From assembly GCF_950023065.1 (NCBI RefSeq), contig NC_088679.1, positions 49,104,001-49,168,000 on the forward strand: DNA of 64,000 nucleotides, read 5' to 3'. The stretch comes from Planococcus citri (taxonomy: Eukaryota > Arthropoda > Insecta > Hemiptera > Pseudococcidae). Numbering within the stretch: the first letter of the stretch is position 1; the number at the start of each line of letters is the position of its first letter. Positions 52,381 to 64,000 of this stretch are shown here, piece by piece. A program made the translations under genes and the position numbers. The notes beneath the pieces are model-generated. The model searched no databases and was not told the DNA's origin. It saw nothing but the letters and a program-made list of their open reading frames with translations.

Positions 52381-53159
52381 GGTCATTCCACGTCAATTCG
52401 ACCAAGAAGTAGTAAGGGTGGGGGGGGGGTCGGCGATTAAAAAAAAAAATTTCTGTGGAGACCTTCTGAAGGCATAGCCATTTGGCCAATGACGCAAATC
52501 GCAGCCCTCTAGCCCTTTTTAAATGCTGCTAGGGGGTTGTGAAAGTTTTCAGTGAACTTGAAATATCATCCATTTCAGCAATGGATTACTCGATAACCCC
52601 GATGCCTACCAAAATGGAACTTTTCATCAGTGTTGCAACTTTTTTTCTCACGAAAAATTAGCTTGAAAAGTTTCAAAACGTAGTTTTTATGTCGTTCTGA
52701 CTCTCAAAAATTCTGAAAAAAATATATTATGGACAACTTTTCATACTGAACAACATATTAAAAAATTGGGATGGCATTATTCCGAAAAGTCTATTTTAAA
52801 AAAATTGAAAGTTTGAGAAAAAATACGATTAAAAGTTTTGATTGGTGAAGTTGACTCATTTGACACCTATTTTTACGTACCTATCCGTTAAAAAAGTTGA
52901 AAAAACCCCTTTCACTCGATGAAATAAACTCATCACAAAAAATCAAAATTCGAAAAAAAATCAATTTTTAATTCCACACATCAAAAAAAGTTTAATTAAT
53001 TTATTCAGTTGTCTTATTTTGACCTCTTTCTGGCGTATGTATTTCATGAAAAAGTTGATAAAAATTACATTCATAGAAAAAAAATTAAAATTCGTTCATT
53101 TTTTCAATTCACTTAGAATTTTGATTTCGAGTGATTGGTCGAATTAATGTGGAATGACC
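52381..53159. mobile_element. 779-base element with GGTCATTCCACGT ends
   Basis: The left end GGTCATTCCACGTCAATTCG (52381 on) and the right end, read on the minus strand as GGTCATTCCACATTAATTCG (to 53159), are inverted copies of about 25 bases with two changes. The interior includes a G run (52421-52431) and decayed AT-rich sequence with no transposase frame. No target duplication was recognised. Confidence 0.78.
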
Positions 53160-56100
53160 GTAACTATAAAGAGAATTTATGATAAAAATGAAACTTTTGT
53201 GATGAAATTCCATTTTTTACGATTAAGAATTCACACCATGAAAATGAAAATTCGATTTTTTTAATAAAATACCAATTTTTGTGATTTTTAATTTTTTTTT
53301 TAATTTTTGTGATCAAATTTCAATTCGGTGAGAATAAAATTCAATTTCTTTGGTAAAATTTACAATTTACAATAGAATTTCAACTTTTTTGATTAAAACT
53401 TGAGTTTTTCTTTTCCAATTTTTTCAACTCGAAAATATGAGTTTTTTGAAGAAAAAAACTGTACTAAAAATACGTTTTCTAAGGTTTCAGTTTCAAGAAG
53501 AGTACGAGAACCGAACGGAAAAAGTAATTATTGACGTTGACAAGAGTGAGGTGTGTGGTCCGAGCGAACCTAGGGTAACAACTCGCACGAGTCCAGAATT
53601 ACTTTTTCCCTGAGTCTGTTGAGTTATTTTTTCTGATTGATGAACAAAAACGCTCATTTTTACGCTAGAGTGATTGGTGAAAGGTAGGAAAAGTTATGTT
53701 TTTACCCCTGAGTCAAGAAAACACATTTTTTCCCGCTCATATATTAAAAATGAGACTGAACGTGATAAGATGAAAAGTTTTCTGAGTGTTAACAACTGCT
53801 CAATGGCACTTCTGGAGATTTTTATTTTTTAGCATTTTTTCCCATTTTTTTTTTTTTTTTTTTGGTTGGTAGATTGGGACCTCACTTTTATCTCGCTCGT
53901 GTCGAAAGTGAACCTACGAGCATGATAGATATGTATGTATAAGATACGGAAGAAATACGAGATTTCCAGAACAACAGCTTCTCAGTCACATTTTTCGAGT
54001 AATTTTGTAAGTACAGTTTTTTAAACATTTGAACCCTCAAAAATACAATTCTTCAGATATGAAAACTTGGCTTCGAAATGTGACTGCAGTTAAAATGTGA
54101 CCACGAATCTACGATCATTTGTTTTTTCATCCAATCATGGAATTTTTAGGGCTATTTTGCAATATTTGAAATCCGGTAAGCCCTTCAATTTTTTGATTAG
54201 GCATCTGAAATTTTTTTATCAACTACCCTTTGAATTTTAAATTTTCGGTTTCCATAAGTACCTTAGTAAAATATGACTGAATGATTGAGCAGTTCTCTGT
54301 GATATCTTGAAATTTAAGAAATAATATGAAAATCTACTACCCTATCTTGCTTCTATTTCAAAAATACAAAAACTTTTCTTTTTGTTGAATTGCTTCATTT
54401 GTACAAAACTGACCACCCAAGTATCACGATGGAGTAATGAAAAACGCTTCAATGCTGCTAATTATCGAACCCGAATTTCACGTTTTTAAAATTAATAATA
54501 TTCGAAGGTCTGCTTATTAACTTTAAATAATATTATGAATTAATTTCAAAGTTCTGATACTTTCATTTTCTCAAAATTTAGTCATGGATAGTACCTCTAT
54601 AGCCAAGAAAGTCCCATTCTCCTATGTAAATAGGTATAGGTACTTTGAATGCGGTACCTAGCGTTTCACTTTGACATGCTGAAGAATTTTGAAGAAATTA
54701 GAAGAAAATTGAAGAAAAGCCTAAGTGGGTCAAACTAGACAAATTTTAACATTTTTTAAAACTGAACCGAACATCTTTTACTTGTACGTAGGGGAAAAAT
54801 GGTAAACACTTGACGCCTTGAACGATTGATAATTTAATCAGATATTGTCTACAACTGATTTTTTAAATTTTTGTTTCGTTTCATCTCTAAAGTCGTCTCA
54901 ACGTTTTGATTGTATATTTTCTAAATGAGCTTTAGCTCCACAATCGAAATTTTATGTTTTTTTGGTTGCTGAAAAATCGCAAACTAATTAAAAATGTTTA
55001 TGTAGATAGTTCGATTCTAGTGGGTAGGTAGGTACATGTGTTTTTTACACTTAAAAAAGTGTTGTTTTCTCGACTTAATCAAGTGCATACATTGGTATTG
55101 GGTATAAAAATATGTTTTTCACGCGTGAGCTAAATATTGATAGTTTGGAAAACACTTCTTAAGGATGCTGAAATTCACTTCAAAATCCTTTTAAAATATG
55201 TACCTAATGAGAAATGATCTTCAGAATGTCCTCGATACGATTTCATGATTAGTTTGTTCAAAACAGCTGTATCAAATAATTTCAACCAAAAAAACTTGAA
55301 TTTTCAAAATAGCTCCTGAATTCCCAAACATTTGTAGTTGTATCGTAGGGTAGGTAATTTAATTTAATTTAAAATGAAATACGTCGTATTTATTAATTTA
55401 TTTTTAAAGAAAAGCGTTCATTTCAAATTTTAAAGTAGATACCTATGATGGAAATGAAACGATGAAATGATGAAACATGAGTAAAATGGCGAATTCGAGT
55501 TATTTTAAGCGTTTGTGAGATATTATTTTTTGGGGGTGTCAATGAATTTCAATCCGTGTTTTGTCTGTTCTAAATTTACAGGACGTGCCCGGCATATTTA
55601 CGAGGCATTTTAATATAATAATGTTTGACATTTTTGCTACCTACTTTAATTATCTGCATTCCGAGCAAATATTTTAAAATATGGAAAAATATCTCATTCC
55701 AAAAATCACGCCCAAATAACGACCAATCTCATCTATACTTACGAATAAATACCGAATTCCATAAAAATATGTGTACTTATGTAAGTACTGCTTACTCACC
55801 CAGTTTATAAATTTATGGTTTCATCTGGGCTCAAAGTTGATGATGGGTATTGGCTGGTGATTCACGCCATTGACCAAATTCACTAATTTCATTCGAACTT
55901 CACTAACCGAAAAGGATAGGGGAAAAAATCAAAAGTACTTCGAACTGTGTGAAAATACCCGCACGGCTTACCCGTTTGCGAAGCGGTAACTCCGACTAAT
56001 TGGGTGGTAAGGCGCTCATGTCCGTGTTTCAGTCAATACTTGCGAACTGGTTATCTTTTTGACAGTATTTTTCATAATTAATATTAATTATCCGGTTTTC

Positions 56101-57301
56101 GCGGTATCACAATCCGGTAGAGCGGATTCGGTTTGCAATAAAGTTCTAGCGAATTCGATTAGTTTAGATAAAATGTTACAAACTTTATTCACTACTTATG
56201 TACAATGTTGTTTACTTTATCCCAAATTTTCAATTGTAATGTTACGAAATCGAGATTTTTTCGGGGAGATATGAGGAAAAAATATGGGTACGTGACTAGG
56301 CGAGCTGTTTGCCTTCAAAAAAAAAGTGCTTATAATTTTGAACCCTGCGATTGAAAATACATAAATGTGTGTGGGTGTAATCACTTGCAAAGAAGAAGCT
56401 TAAATGTACCCATACTTAACTATACTTTGTAAGGGAAATAAATGATGAATTAGGCCAAAAGAAATTATTCAACTGTCTTTTCAAGGGTGGATTAAAGATG
56501 GGAATTTTGTGCGTTCTTTTCTGATGATTAGCTTCTTGTTAATTTATATACCCAGTGTACTCTACATTATCTCATTTTCATCTGCTGCATACAAAAATGA
56601 TTTATGAAGATCTGTAACTTTGCGCAACCTGTGCGTCGGATTAATAATAATTTGACCATGTTACTTTGAGACTGATTTTCTAGCTAACGAAATTCTCTAC
56701 ATATTCGCAATTAAGTATTTTTATTGTTAATTATTGATTGCAATTTCTTGTTACTCGATTACTTACTTAGTAATCGTGGTTTGTAGTTTGTACTATTGTA
56801 CCGGTTTTTTCGCTTTTTCCTTCACTTACATGTATTGTGAACGAGAAAAATGAATTTGTAAGTACATTTTTTCGTATAATACAGGTATAAGGGAAAAATC
56901 ACTTTAGAGAATTCAAGCGCCGAAATCAAGATAAAAAATTATAATTAATTGTGGCGTGTTGAAAATGTAAAGAAATATTTCTGTGTCTAAATACAATGCA
57001 TCATTTTTCATAATTTTCTTAAACTTGATTCTATCTGCGTAGCTATACTTACCTACTTCTTAAACATTTTTGTCTTTTTTTTCAAAAAGCTCCATTGATA
57101 TGTAGAATCGGTTCTTTGAGGAGGAAGGAAGGTCCAGTTTTCTTTGGAAAATTGATAAAATCTCTGCATAAGTGCATTATTTTTTCAATTTCAGCAAAAA
57201 AAATAAATCATATTACCTACTTGTATCTACTCAACTTCACTACAAAATTTAAAAATATACCAAAGAAGTCCATGGCTTTAAGGATTTCTACCAGTCGAAT
57301 C
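53160..57301. other. Non-coding stretch, no gene seen
   Basis: AT-rich sequence. An inverted pair GGAAAAAGTAATT / AATTACTTTTTCC (53517-53609) encloses a GC-richer segment and may be a small repeat. No splice-bounded exon was recognised. Confidence 0.5.
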
Positions 57302-57519
57302 TAATTGAAGCATACGTTTCCAACGCCATCTAGCATAAAGTCGGGGCCCAAAATGACTGATTTTTTGATATGTTGTGTCCAAGGGTCTTGGCTACAACAT
57401 ATCAAAAAATCAGCCAATTTGGGCCATTTCTACGTTTTCAAATAGTACTAAGTACCATGAATTTCTTATCAATATTTTTTTGGACTTAGTGCCGTTTGGA
57501 AACGTATATGCTTCAATTA
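57302..57519. mobile_element. Mariner-like MITE with TA flanks and a nested hairpin
   Basis: The terminal inverted repeat ATTGAAGCAT, followed after a 2-base offset by ACGTTTCCAA, is bounded on both sides by TA, which fits a Tc1/mariner target duplication. Inside lies a second, stronger palindrome at about 57345-57426, whose arms share GATTTTTTGATATGTTGT. It is too short to encode anything. Confidence 0.75.
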
Positions 57520-57675
57520 CTTGAATGGTTTTTGCTTTAAGAAAAGCGTAATTTTTGTAATATTATGTTGCAGATAATAAAAGACATACTTAGGTATTTT
57601 TGAACTTGACAAAACGGTCTGGAAAAATATGTAATTGGATTCTCTTGGTATGAAAACCATGATTTCAGTGCACTT

Positions 57676-58532
57676 ACATGTGAAGGGCGGTTTTCCAAAG
57701 TGGATAAGTCAATTTTTTTGAAAATTGAGTTTTTCACGCCATTGTGTTCTATAGGTTGTATCTCACCTATTAAATGTCTAACCTACCCAAAATACCTATT
57801 TATCTACGCACAATCCAGCTTTTCTGTAAGTTGCGGATTGCATTGGATTTTCCAAAACGCAATAAGTCATGATTACTTTGTTTTCGTTACTTTTATAGCC
57901 AAAATAGAGCTGCAAATATGGTTTTTTTAATAGATGGTACTGTAATATGTACTTAATTTTCGTTTTTATTTTATTGCCAAAATGCAGATATGTACATTTT
58001 TTTTAAATGATAGTGCTGTAGATAAATACTTAATTTTTGTCAATTTTATCGCCAAAATGGAGGTAAAAAAAATTTTTTTCGTAAATTTATTGCCGAAATA
58101 GTGGTAAGATTTTTTTAAAATCAAAAATCTTTTTTTTCAATTTATAGTGTTGTAATAGGTACTTAATTTTTGTTTAAAATACAGGTAAAATTTTTTGTAA
58201 TCAATTTTTTTGGTCATATACTTTTGTATTGTGAATTAGAGTTGACTTACATCGATTTGCAACACTGGTTCTATCATATAAATGAAAACGTGAAAAATCG
58301 TTTTTTCCAAAAGGCGATAAGTCAGTTTACTTTTTCTGCCGCAGAAGCGCTGCAAACTTGAGTTACACCACGAAACCAACACGTACGTGTTGAGGTAGAT
58401 CCAATACAACATGCAGGATAGGTGGCATACTCCAAGTGCATCTCACCTTGGAATGGGCACTAAAAACATCATTTATCTCGAAATCATAATTTTTGACTTA
58501 TCGCTTTTTGGAAAACCGCGCCCTTCATGTGT
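57676..58532. mobile_element. Probable old TIR element with internal repeats
   Basis: The left end (ACATGTGAAGGGCGGTTTTC then GATAAGTCAA) is matched inverted at the right end (TTGACTTATCGC, CCCTTCATGT) over about 38 bases with several differences. The motif TTTTCCAAAA.GCGATAAGTCA also occurs internally near 57848 and 58302. A degenerate tandem array with GTACTTAATTTTTGT and GCCAAAATG(G/C)AG blocks lies at about 57930-58200. Confidence 0.6.
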
Positions 58533-61500
58533 ATAAATTTTTCGTCAAAATTTCACTCCTCGCCTCACCTCACAGTCCCTTCCTCCACGTTTACTCTAAT
58601 AGTAAAATCGAGAACATATTCGAATCCGGCGTCTTGGAAAATCATAATTTCGATATGTATATCGATTTTACTTACGTCAAAATTTCATGCCTCCACTCTC
58701 CACAACCTCACTCTCTTGATTTTGGCAAAAAAAATCGATGTCTAATTCAAATTCAAGAGCATCAGAAGTTCTAATACCATAAGCAGTATTTGATTATTCG
58801 ATTAAAAAAATTGCATACTTGACTATAATTTTCAAATTATTTAAAATCGGCGAAATATTGATCAAACGTCTCCCCCCCCCCCATCACCTTAGGGAGAGAG
58901 GTACCTGCAGAAAGTACCTCCAAGTCTAAATATATTGTTTTGTACCCGTACTATGTATTTAAAAATTGACACTAGAACATCTTTTGGCCAACATTATGCT
59001 TTGTATACGTGAAAACCATTGAAATTCATACGAAAATGTTGAAAACATATCAATTTTCGGATAATTTAACCTCTCCCATCTCTTTGCCGTTCTCTCACAG
59101 TAAGGGTATGGAAGGATGCAACAGGTCCTTGAAGAAGGGGGGGGGGGTCGAACTCCTCTTTAGACACCCCCCCTGTGTCCTTCCTATGGGGTTGTGGTAA
59201 ATGCCTCCGATGCTTAAAAATTTTCTTTTGACGTGTTTGTGCTTTATACTAAATTTCATGCGTCTATTATGAAATGCAGTTAATTTGCAATTTGCCACTG
59301 GACTAGGTACCTGGTACAAGCAGCGCAATAATCATTCATAACGATGATTGAAAACTCAGTAATTGAGCTGATAAGATGATATGGCAGCCCTGTTATACCC
59401 CAAATTGATTTGATGCAATTTCGAAAAGTTTTGAAATTTTCAGGCAATTTTTGAAAATGACAATTTTTGCACAATTTAAAAATTATGCCAGAAATATGAA
59501 ATTCAGTATGCAAATGCACCACACTTTTAGCTTCCATGCTGCTCTAAAGTGAAAAAATGAATGCTTACATTAGCCCTGGAATCTTAAAATCTTGATTTTT
59601 CAAAACTGTAAATGATGGGGAAAAAGTCATGCTGAATGGATAAATTCTTCAACAGGTGATTATTGCAGTTTTGCTGTGTAAATTGTGAAATAATTTCAGA
59701 AAAAATTAGAGCACGTGAGTCACTTACTTACTTTGTCAAATTAGCAAAAAAAAAAAATCATCAAGATTTTATCTACTTATTGTCGATTTGGTTTGACATA
59801 TTTTGCATTTACAGCCCTCCTTTTCCTCTCTATGACTTCCAATTGTCACTGGCTGCATGCCTAGATCATAACTGTACTCATTTGGTGAATACAATACGTT
59901 CTTATTCTACGATAATAAAATAAAAATTCCCGGAAATCATTCTCGTTTAGTGATAAATGCAATTCATGTGTTGAAATCGTGAAATACCAAACCAATAAAG
60001 CTCGATATTTTAAAATGGAAGAAAGCTAATTTATGCCTTTCCAATGATAATAAATTCTTTCTTTCGATTTTGTAATTAATTAGTTTACTCGAGCGAGTTC
60101 GCGCGTGGTTATTGTATGTTGACGTGCCATATTTTAAACGCTTTTATAGAGGTATATTTCTTCAAAAGCCAAATTCAAGATTGGTACAATCTTGGTATCT
60201 TTCCTTTGCGTTCATCCCCATATTACCTACCTTTACAATCTCTTTTAGTTTTTTGCACTCTAAATAGGCCCCTACAGATGTTTATACTACTATCCCCTTC
60301 TCTCGAAATAAGTCAAAAAATGAATTGATTCAATCGTTTATAAGTACGATACCTTTACCTAGGCTACTTCATTCTTTTCCTGCTTAAAAAAAAATCATAA
60401 AAAATGAGCCAAATTGAATTTTTCAAGAATTTGCTAAATATCTAAAAATGAAATTCAGCTCTTGAAATTAGGCCTTTGTGGTGTATTTTTAGAATTTGGA
60501 TGCTCGTTCGATTTTTATGTCCGGTCTGAAAATTCGTCCATCAGTTGGAAATCTCCCTTGTGTGGTATGAAAGAGCAATTTCCATGGTAGTCGGTGTTGA
60601 TGAAACTTTGTCGCGACATAACGTGGGCAATTTGATGCTTAATGAATTTCAAATGTTACGAACAGTGCAATTCGTATAATGTTTTGTCGAGCCGGTTTAA
60701 TGTATCGTGATATTCATGTCTCCGCTTTATTAATTTTTTAAATTCGTATAAAGAACTCCCTAATGAAACGAGGTGTATGTACATACATGCTGAAAATCAG
60801 CTATATGAAGATTTTTCCTAGTACTTTGAGCTCGGCGGCGTGACGTACGTAGGTTCTATGTATGTATGGTAGGAGAGACAAGAGTTACTTTTCCCGTCAA
60901 AACAAGTCTGACGCCGCCGGTATCACCTAAAAAAAACTCAATCGCAAATTTTTAATATCCAACTTACCTCCTACATTTTAACACACGGTACACATTTTTA
61001 CTCCTACTTAACCAAAAAAGTTTGAACATTTTTACAAATTGTTCACTGGAAAAGCAAGCGTCATTGAACGTACTTTAAGTGACTCTTCCCTTTCACAAAA
61101 TATTCCGGCTACTCTGAGTGAATTTTTCAGACTTTAACGGCCCAAAAAACCTGATGCTCTCGTCCATTTTCCTCATCGATTTGCGAATTGATCTGTTTTT
61201 CACTTTTTCCTTAGGAATTTGGAGTTGAAAGTTCTATAAAGTTCAAATCCATCAAAATGGAAAGTAGGTACCAGAGCTGTCTGATCTCTTATTGCGCTAC
61301 CTCAAAGTTGTACTGACATTGTAACTGGTAGTTCATGTAGAATAATCGATTTTAAAAAAATTCTATTTGTATTTTTCGAGTTAAACCCACCATTACTCGT
61401 ATCATTAGTGTTGTGTACGCGCTTCAAGTTTCAAGTTCTAAATTTTACTGCGGTATAAAAAAAAAACGAATAATGTCGTAAACAATTAGTGTTCGAAAGT

Positions 61501-62862
61501 GATTAAAATCTGTACCAAAAAACGATGCATGCCTGAATTATCGCGAAAAACGTGAAAAAATTGAGAGTATTGTCCTATTTGAACGTCAATACGTGAAGTG
61601 CTTACGTTATACCTACTCTAATAATATTATGACGTAAGCGTCAGTGAAATTTTATTTGTCTGCAAGAATATATCAAATGCTGTATCTATACGAGCAAAGA
61701 AGCTTCGTATCAACGCCTTATACTCCCACAAGTTACAAATAGTATAACGTAAGATTAGAAATAATTCTTCGATTGTCGAAAGCTTTTCAAAATACCAGCA
61801 AATTTCTTTAGGTAAGATTTTAATTATGGAAAGCTACAGCGCGATTCCTGTATAAATGTGGAGTTTTTGAAAGCGTTTGTTTCTTGTATGAGATGATACT
61901 TTACTAAAGCTCTTCACTAAAATGTACATACGTTAACTTATAGAAACATTGTCGTTAGCACGTTGTATATGAAGCTTAATCATTTAACGAAGATTGTCAA
62001 ATGTCGATGTTTTTAAAATAATTATTATCGGTCTTTTTGTATGCAGTTAGGAATGTTCAATTTTGTATACCGACGATTACATATAAATCTAGGTAGGTAT
62101 CCGTCCTCTATCTATACCTAGTATGAGTTGAGAATCGAATAGTCTTCTTGAAAAGTGATTAAGGTCTCTCTTTTGAAAATGTCATACGTATAGTTACTTT
62201 TTAGCCATTTTTTTTTTTTTTTACTTTTCAGCTAAAAAGATGTTTTTTTATAAGAGTTGTAACTGTACTTGCGTATTATTCATTTCTCTGCTATAATTCT
62301 TCATAACAGAATTGTACTTGAATCATGAATGAGCTGAGTAACAACGTTTTAACAAAGAGACCATTTATTGATGCAATTTACTTGTTCTGAAAGTACATTG
62401 ATGCTATTAGGTACTTTGTTTAATCTATGTATCTTGTTGAAACTTTTCTATTATTTGACGTTTAAGCAAGAATTGGCACAGTACCCAGTAGATTAGATAC
62501 TCAGAAAAATACGATTCCGAGGATGGCCAATTATTTTCACGAAACTCGAGCGTACCTATGTACTTATTTGAAGTAATACGTATTTTCAAATACTCAAGAC
62601 ATTTAATGCGCATTTTAGTTTTTAATGAAATTGAATCATTGTAACACTATTGCCGATCAGTAGACAGAAGCATGTGCAAATTCTCTCCAAAAGCTACACA
62701 TTCAAGTTCAAATGTTGGTGTAATAATAATCTTGCAACTACAAATACTCTTTTTTAAAAAAATCGAATGTTTTTATAGAAGTTCATTTTGGTTGTAAATT
62801 CTCATTTAATGTAAATCATGTTACCAATTTGACTAAAAAATTCAAATTTCGTTATAGTACAG
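58533..62862. other. Non-coding stretch, no gene seen
   Basis: AT-rich sequence with C and G runs (58871-58881, 59138-59147) and decayed repeat-like sequence to about 58760. Short frames have no coding character. Confidence 0.5.
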
Positions 62863-63131
62863 TCGGTAAGGGGTTGAACCCGAACAAAATTGCCACAAAA
62901 GATTTTTTTGCTTCAAAATGTCTAGGATGGTGTCCTAAACAACATATCCGGAGCCGACCCCGATCCACCTGGTGCGTCCCCCCCTACAGTGGATTTTAGC
63001 CCCCCAAAACACGTTTTTTGCCATTTTCTCCCCCGCGTTGCATTTTAGCGACAAATGAGGTTGGATACAAGAATCTACGTCAAATTTCCGATCTAATGAT
63101 GTATCAACTTTCCTTGTACGTTCAAGGGGGG

Positions 63132-64000
63132 TGGAACTACAGCCATTCAAAAAAGGGTGGTTTCCTGAAAAATACATAAAGGCTATAGGCGTCTAAGAGG
63201 GGTGAAATGGTCTCCGAAAGCGTTCTAGTTGATATTAGCATGGAAGGTGAGTACCATTGAAACACTTCCGCATGAAAAATTTCAGATCAACACCCCCTCC
63301 CCTTTTTGAGGAACCCCCCTTTTCTAAAATTTCAATAACACTTTTCTCAGCCCCATTTCAACCGATTTTGAAAATTTTTCAGTATGTTGTGGACATTCTT
63401 AGGAGGTACCCTCACAAAAATTTTCAGCCACCTCCCCTCATATTTACCCCTCAAAATGGAGTAAAAATGTGTCGTAAGGGGGTTATGGTAAAATGGGAAT
63501 TTTGGGAGAAATAACTAAGTATCAATGAATAGGATGTCGTTTTCTTATGATTCGATACCGCTGAGCACGAATATGACGTCAGATTTTTTGCTACACTCAT
63601 CTAGACCTCTCCAGAGCGCTTGGCCCCCTCAAATTTGACTATTGTTATAAAGTATAAAATAAGTTTAAAACGCCATTTTGAGGGGTAAATATGAGGGGAG
63701 GTGGCTGAAAATTTGTGTGAGGGTACCTCCTAAGAATGTCCACAACATACTGAAAAATTTTCAAAATCGGTTGAAATGGGGCTGAGAAAAGTGTTATTGA
63801 AATTTTAGAAAAGGGGGGTTCCTCAAAAAGGGGAGGGGGTGTTGATCTGAAATTTTTCATGCGGAAGTGTTTCAATGGTACTCACCTTCCATGCTAATAT
63901 CAACTAGAACGCTTTCGGAGACCATTTCACCCCTCTTAGACGCCTATAGCCTTTATGTATTTTTCAGGAAACCACCCTTTTTTGAATGGCTGTAGTTCCA
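63132..64000. mobile_element. Large inverted repeat, right arm cut by the window end
   Basis: The arms 63132-63459 and 63673-64000 are 328 bases each, with no indel. I see one substitution (near 63414, mirrored near 63718), and the spacer is 213 bases. Because the right arm runs off the window, the element is longer than seen. On the left, atypical C-rich sequence continues back to about 62863. The same 70-odd-residue frame appears on opposite strands in the two arms only because the DNA is inverted, so it is not evidence of a gene. Confidence 0.92.

Noticed and set aside
63257..63875. Two identical proteins on opposite strands
   Set aside because: They come from the two arms of the inverted repeat, have no recognisable domain, and probably reflect the repeat rather than selection.

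Overview
The window is AT-rich, intron-bearing animal DNA and almost certainly comes from an insect. The best evidence is a leucokinin (kinin) neuropeptide precursor. The multi-exon RUVBL2/reptin gene, with introns mostly of 65 to 95 bases, and the many TACCTAC/GTAGGTA runs would fit a sap-sucking hemipteran such as an aphid, mealybug or scale insect. That narrower placement is inference. Nothing bacterial, such as an operon, Shine-Dalgarno site or CRISPR array, is present.

Only two genes are well supported, both on the minus strand. RUVBL2 (29983-32337) is reconstructed from about twelve exons with every splice phase closing. It encodes the AAA+ ATPase of the INO80, SWR1/TIP60 and R2TP complexes. 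The leucokinin precursor (36411-37301) lies about 4 kb away, is carried in one coding exon, and holds four FxxWG-amide peptides. Three further stretches (5414-5616, 32905-33092 and 51470-51670) look like isolated exons but cannot be assigned.

The rest is non-coding DNA rich in non-autonomous transposons. The clearest are an 1115-base element with RSS-like CACAGTG ends and a 5-base target duplication (8034-9148, Transib-like); a 506-base hAT element with a perfect 8-base duplication (34621-35126); a 1373-base element ending in CCCGTACGG with an ACTATAGT array and an internal tRNA-derived SINE (15876-17248); an element with GGTCATTCC ends (52381-53159); a TA-flanked mariner-like element (57302-57519); and foldback palindromes at 22.4, 33.2, 35.3 and 63.1-64.0 kb. 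Three of these elements sit in the 4 kb between RUVBL2 and the kinin gene. A roughly 540-base CTGTCTG minisatellite lies at 17.6-18.1 kb.

The two genes have no functional link that can be read from the sequence. The long stretches 1-8 kb, 9-15 kb, 18-30 kb, 37-52 kb and 53-63 kb show no recognisable gene. They may be intergenic, or introns of genes whose exons lie outside the window.
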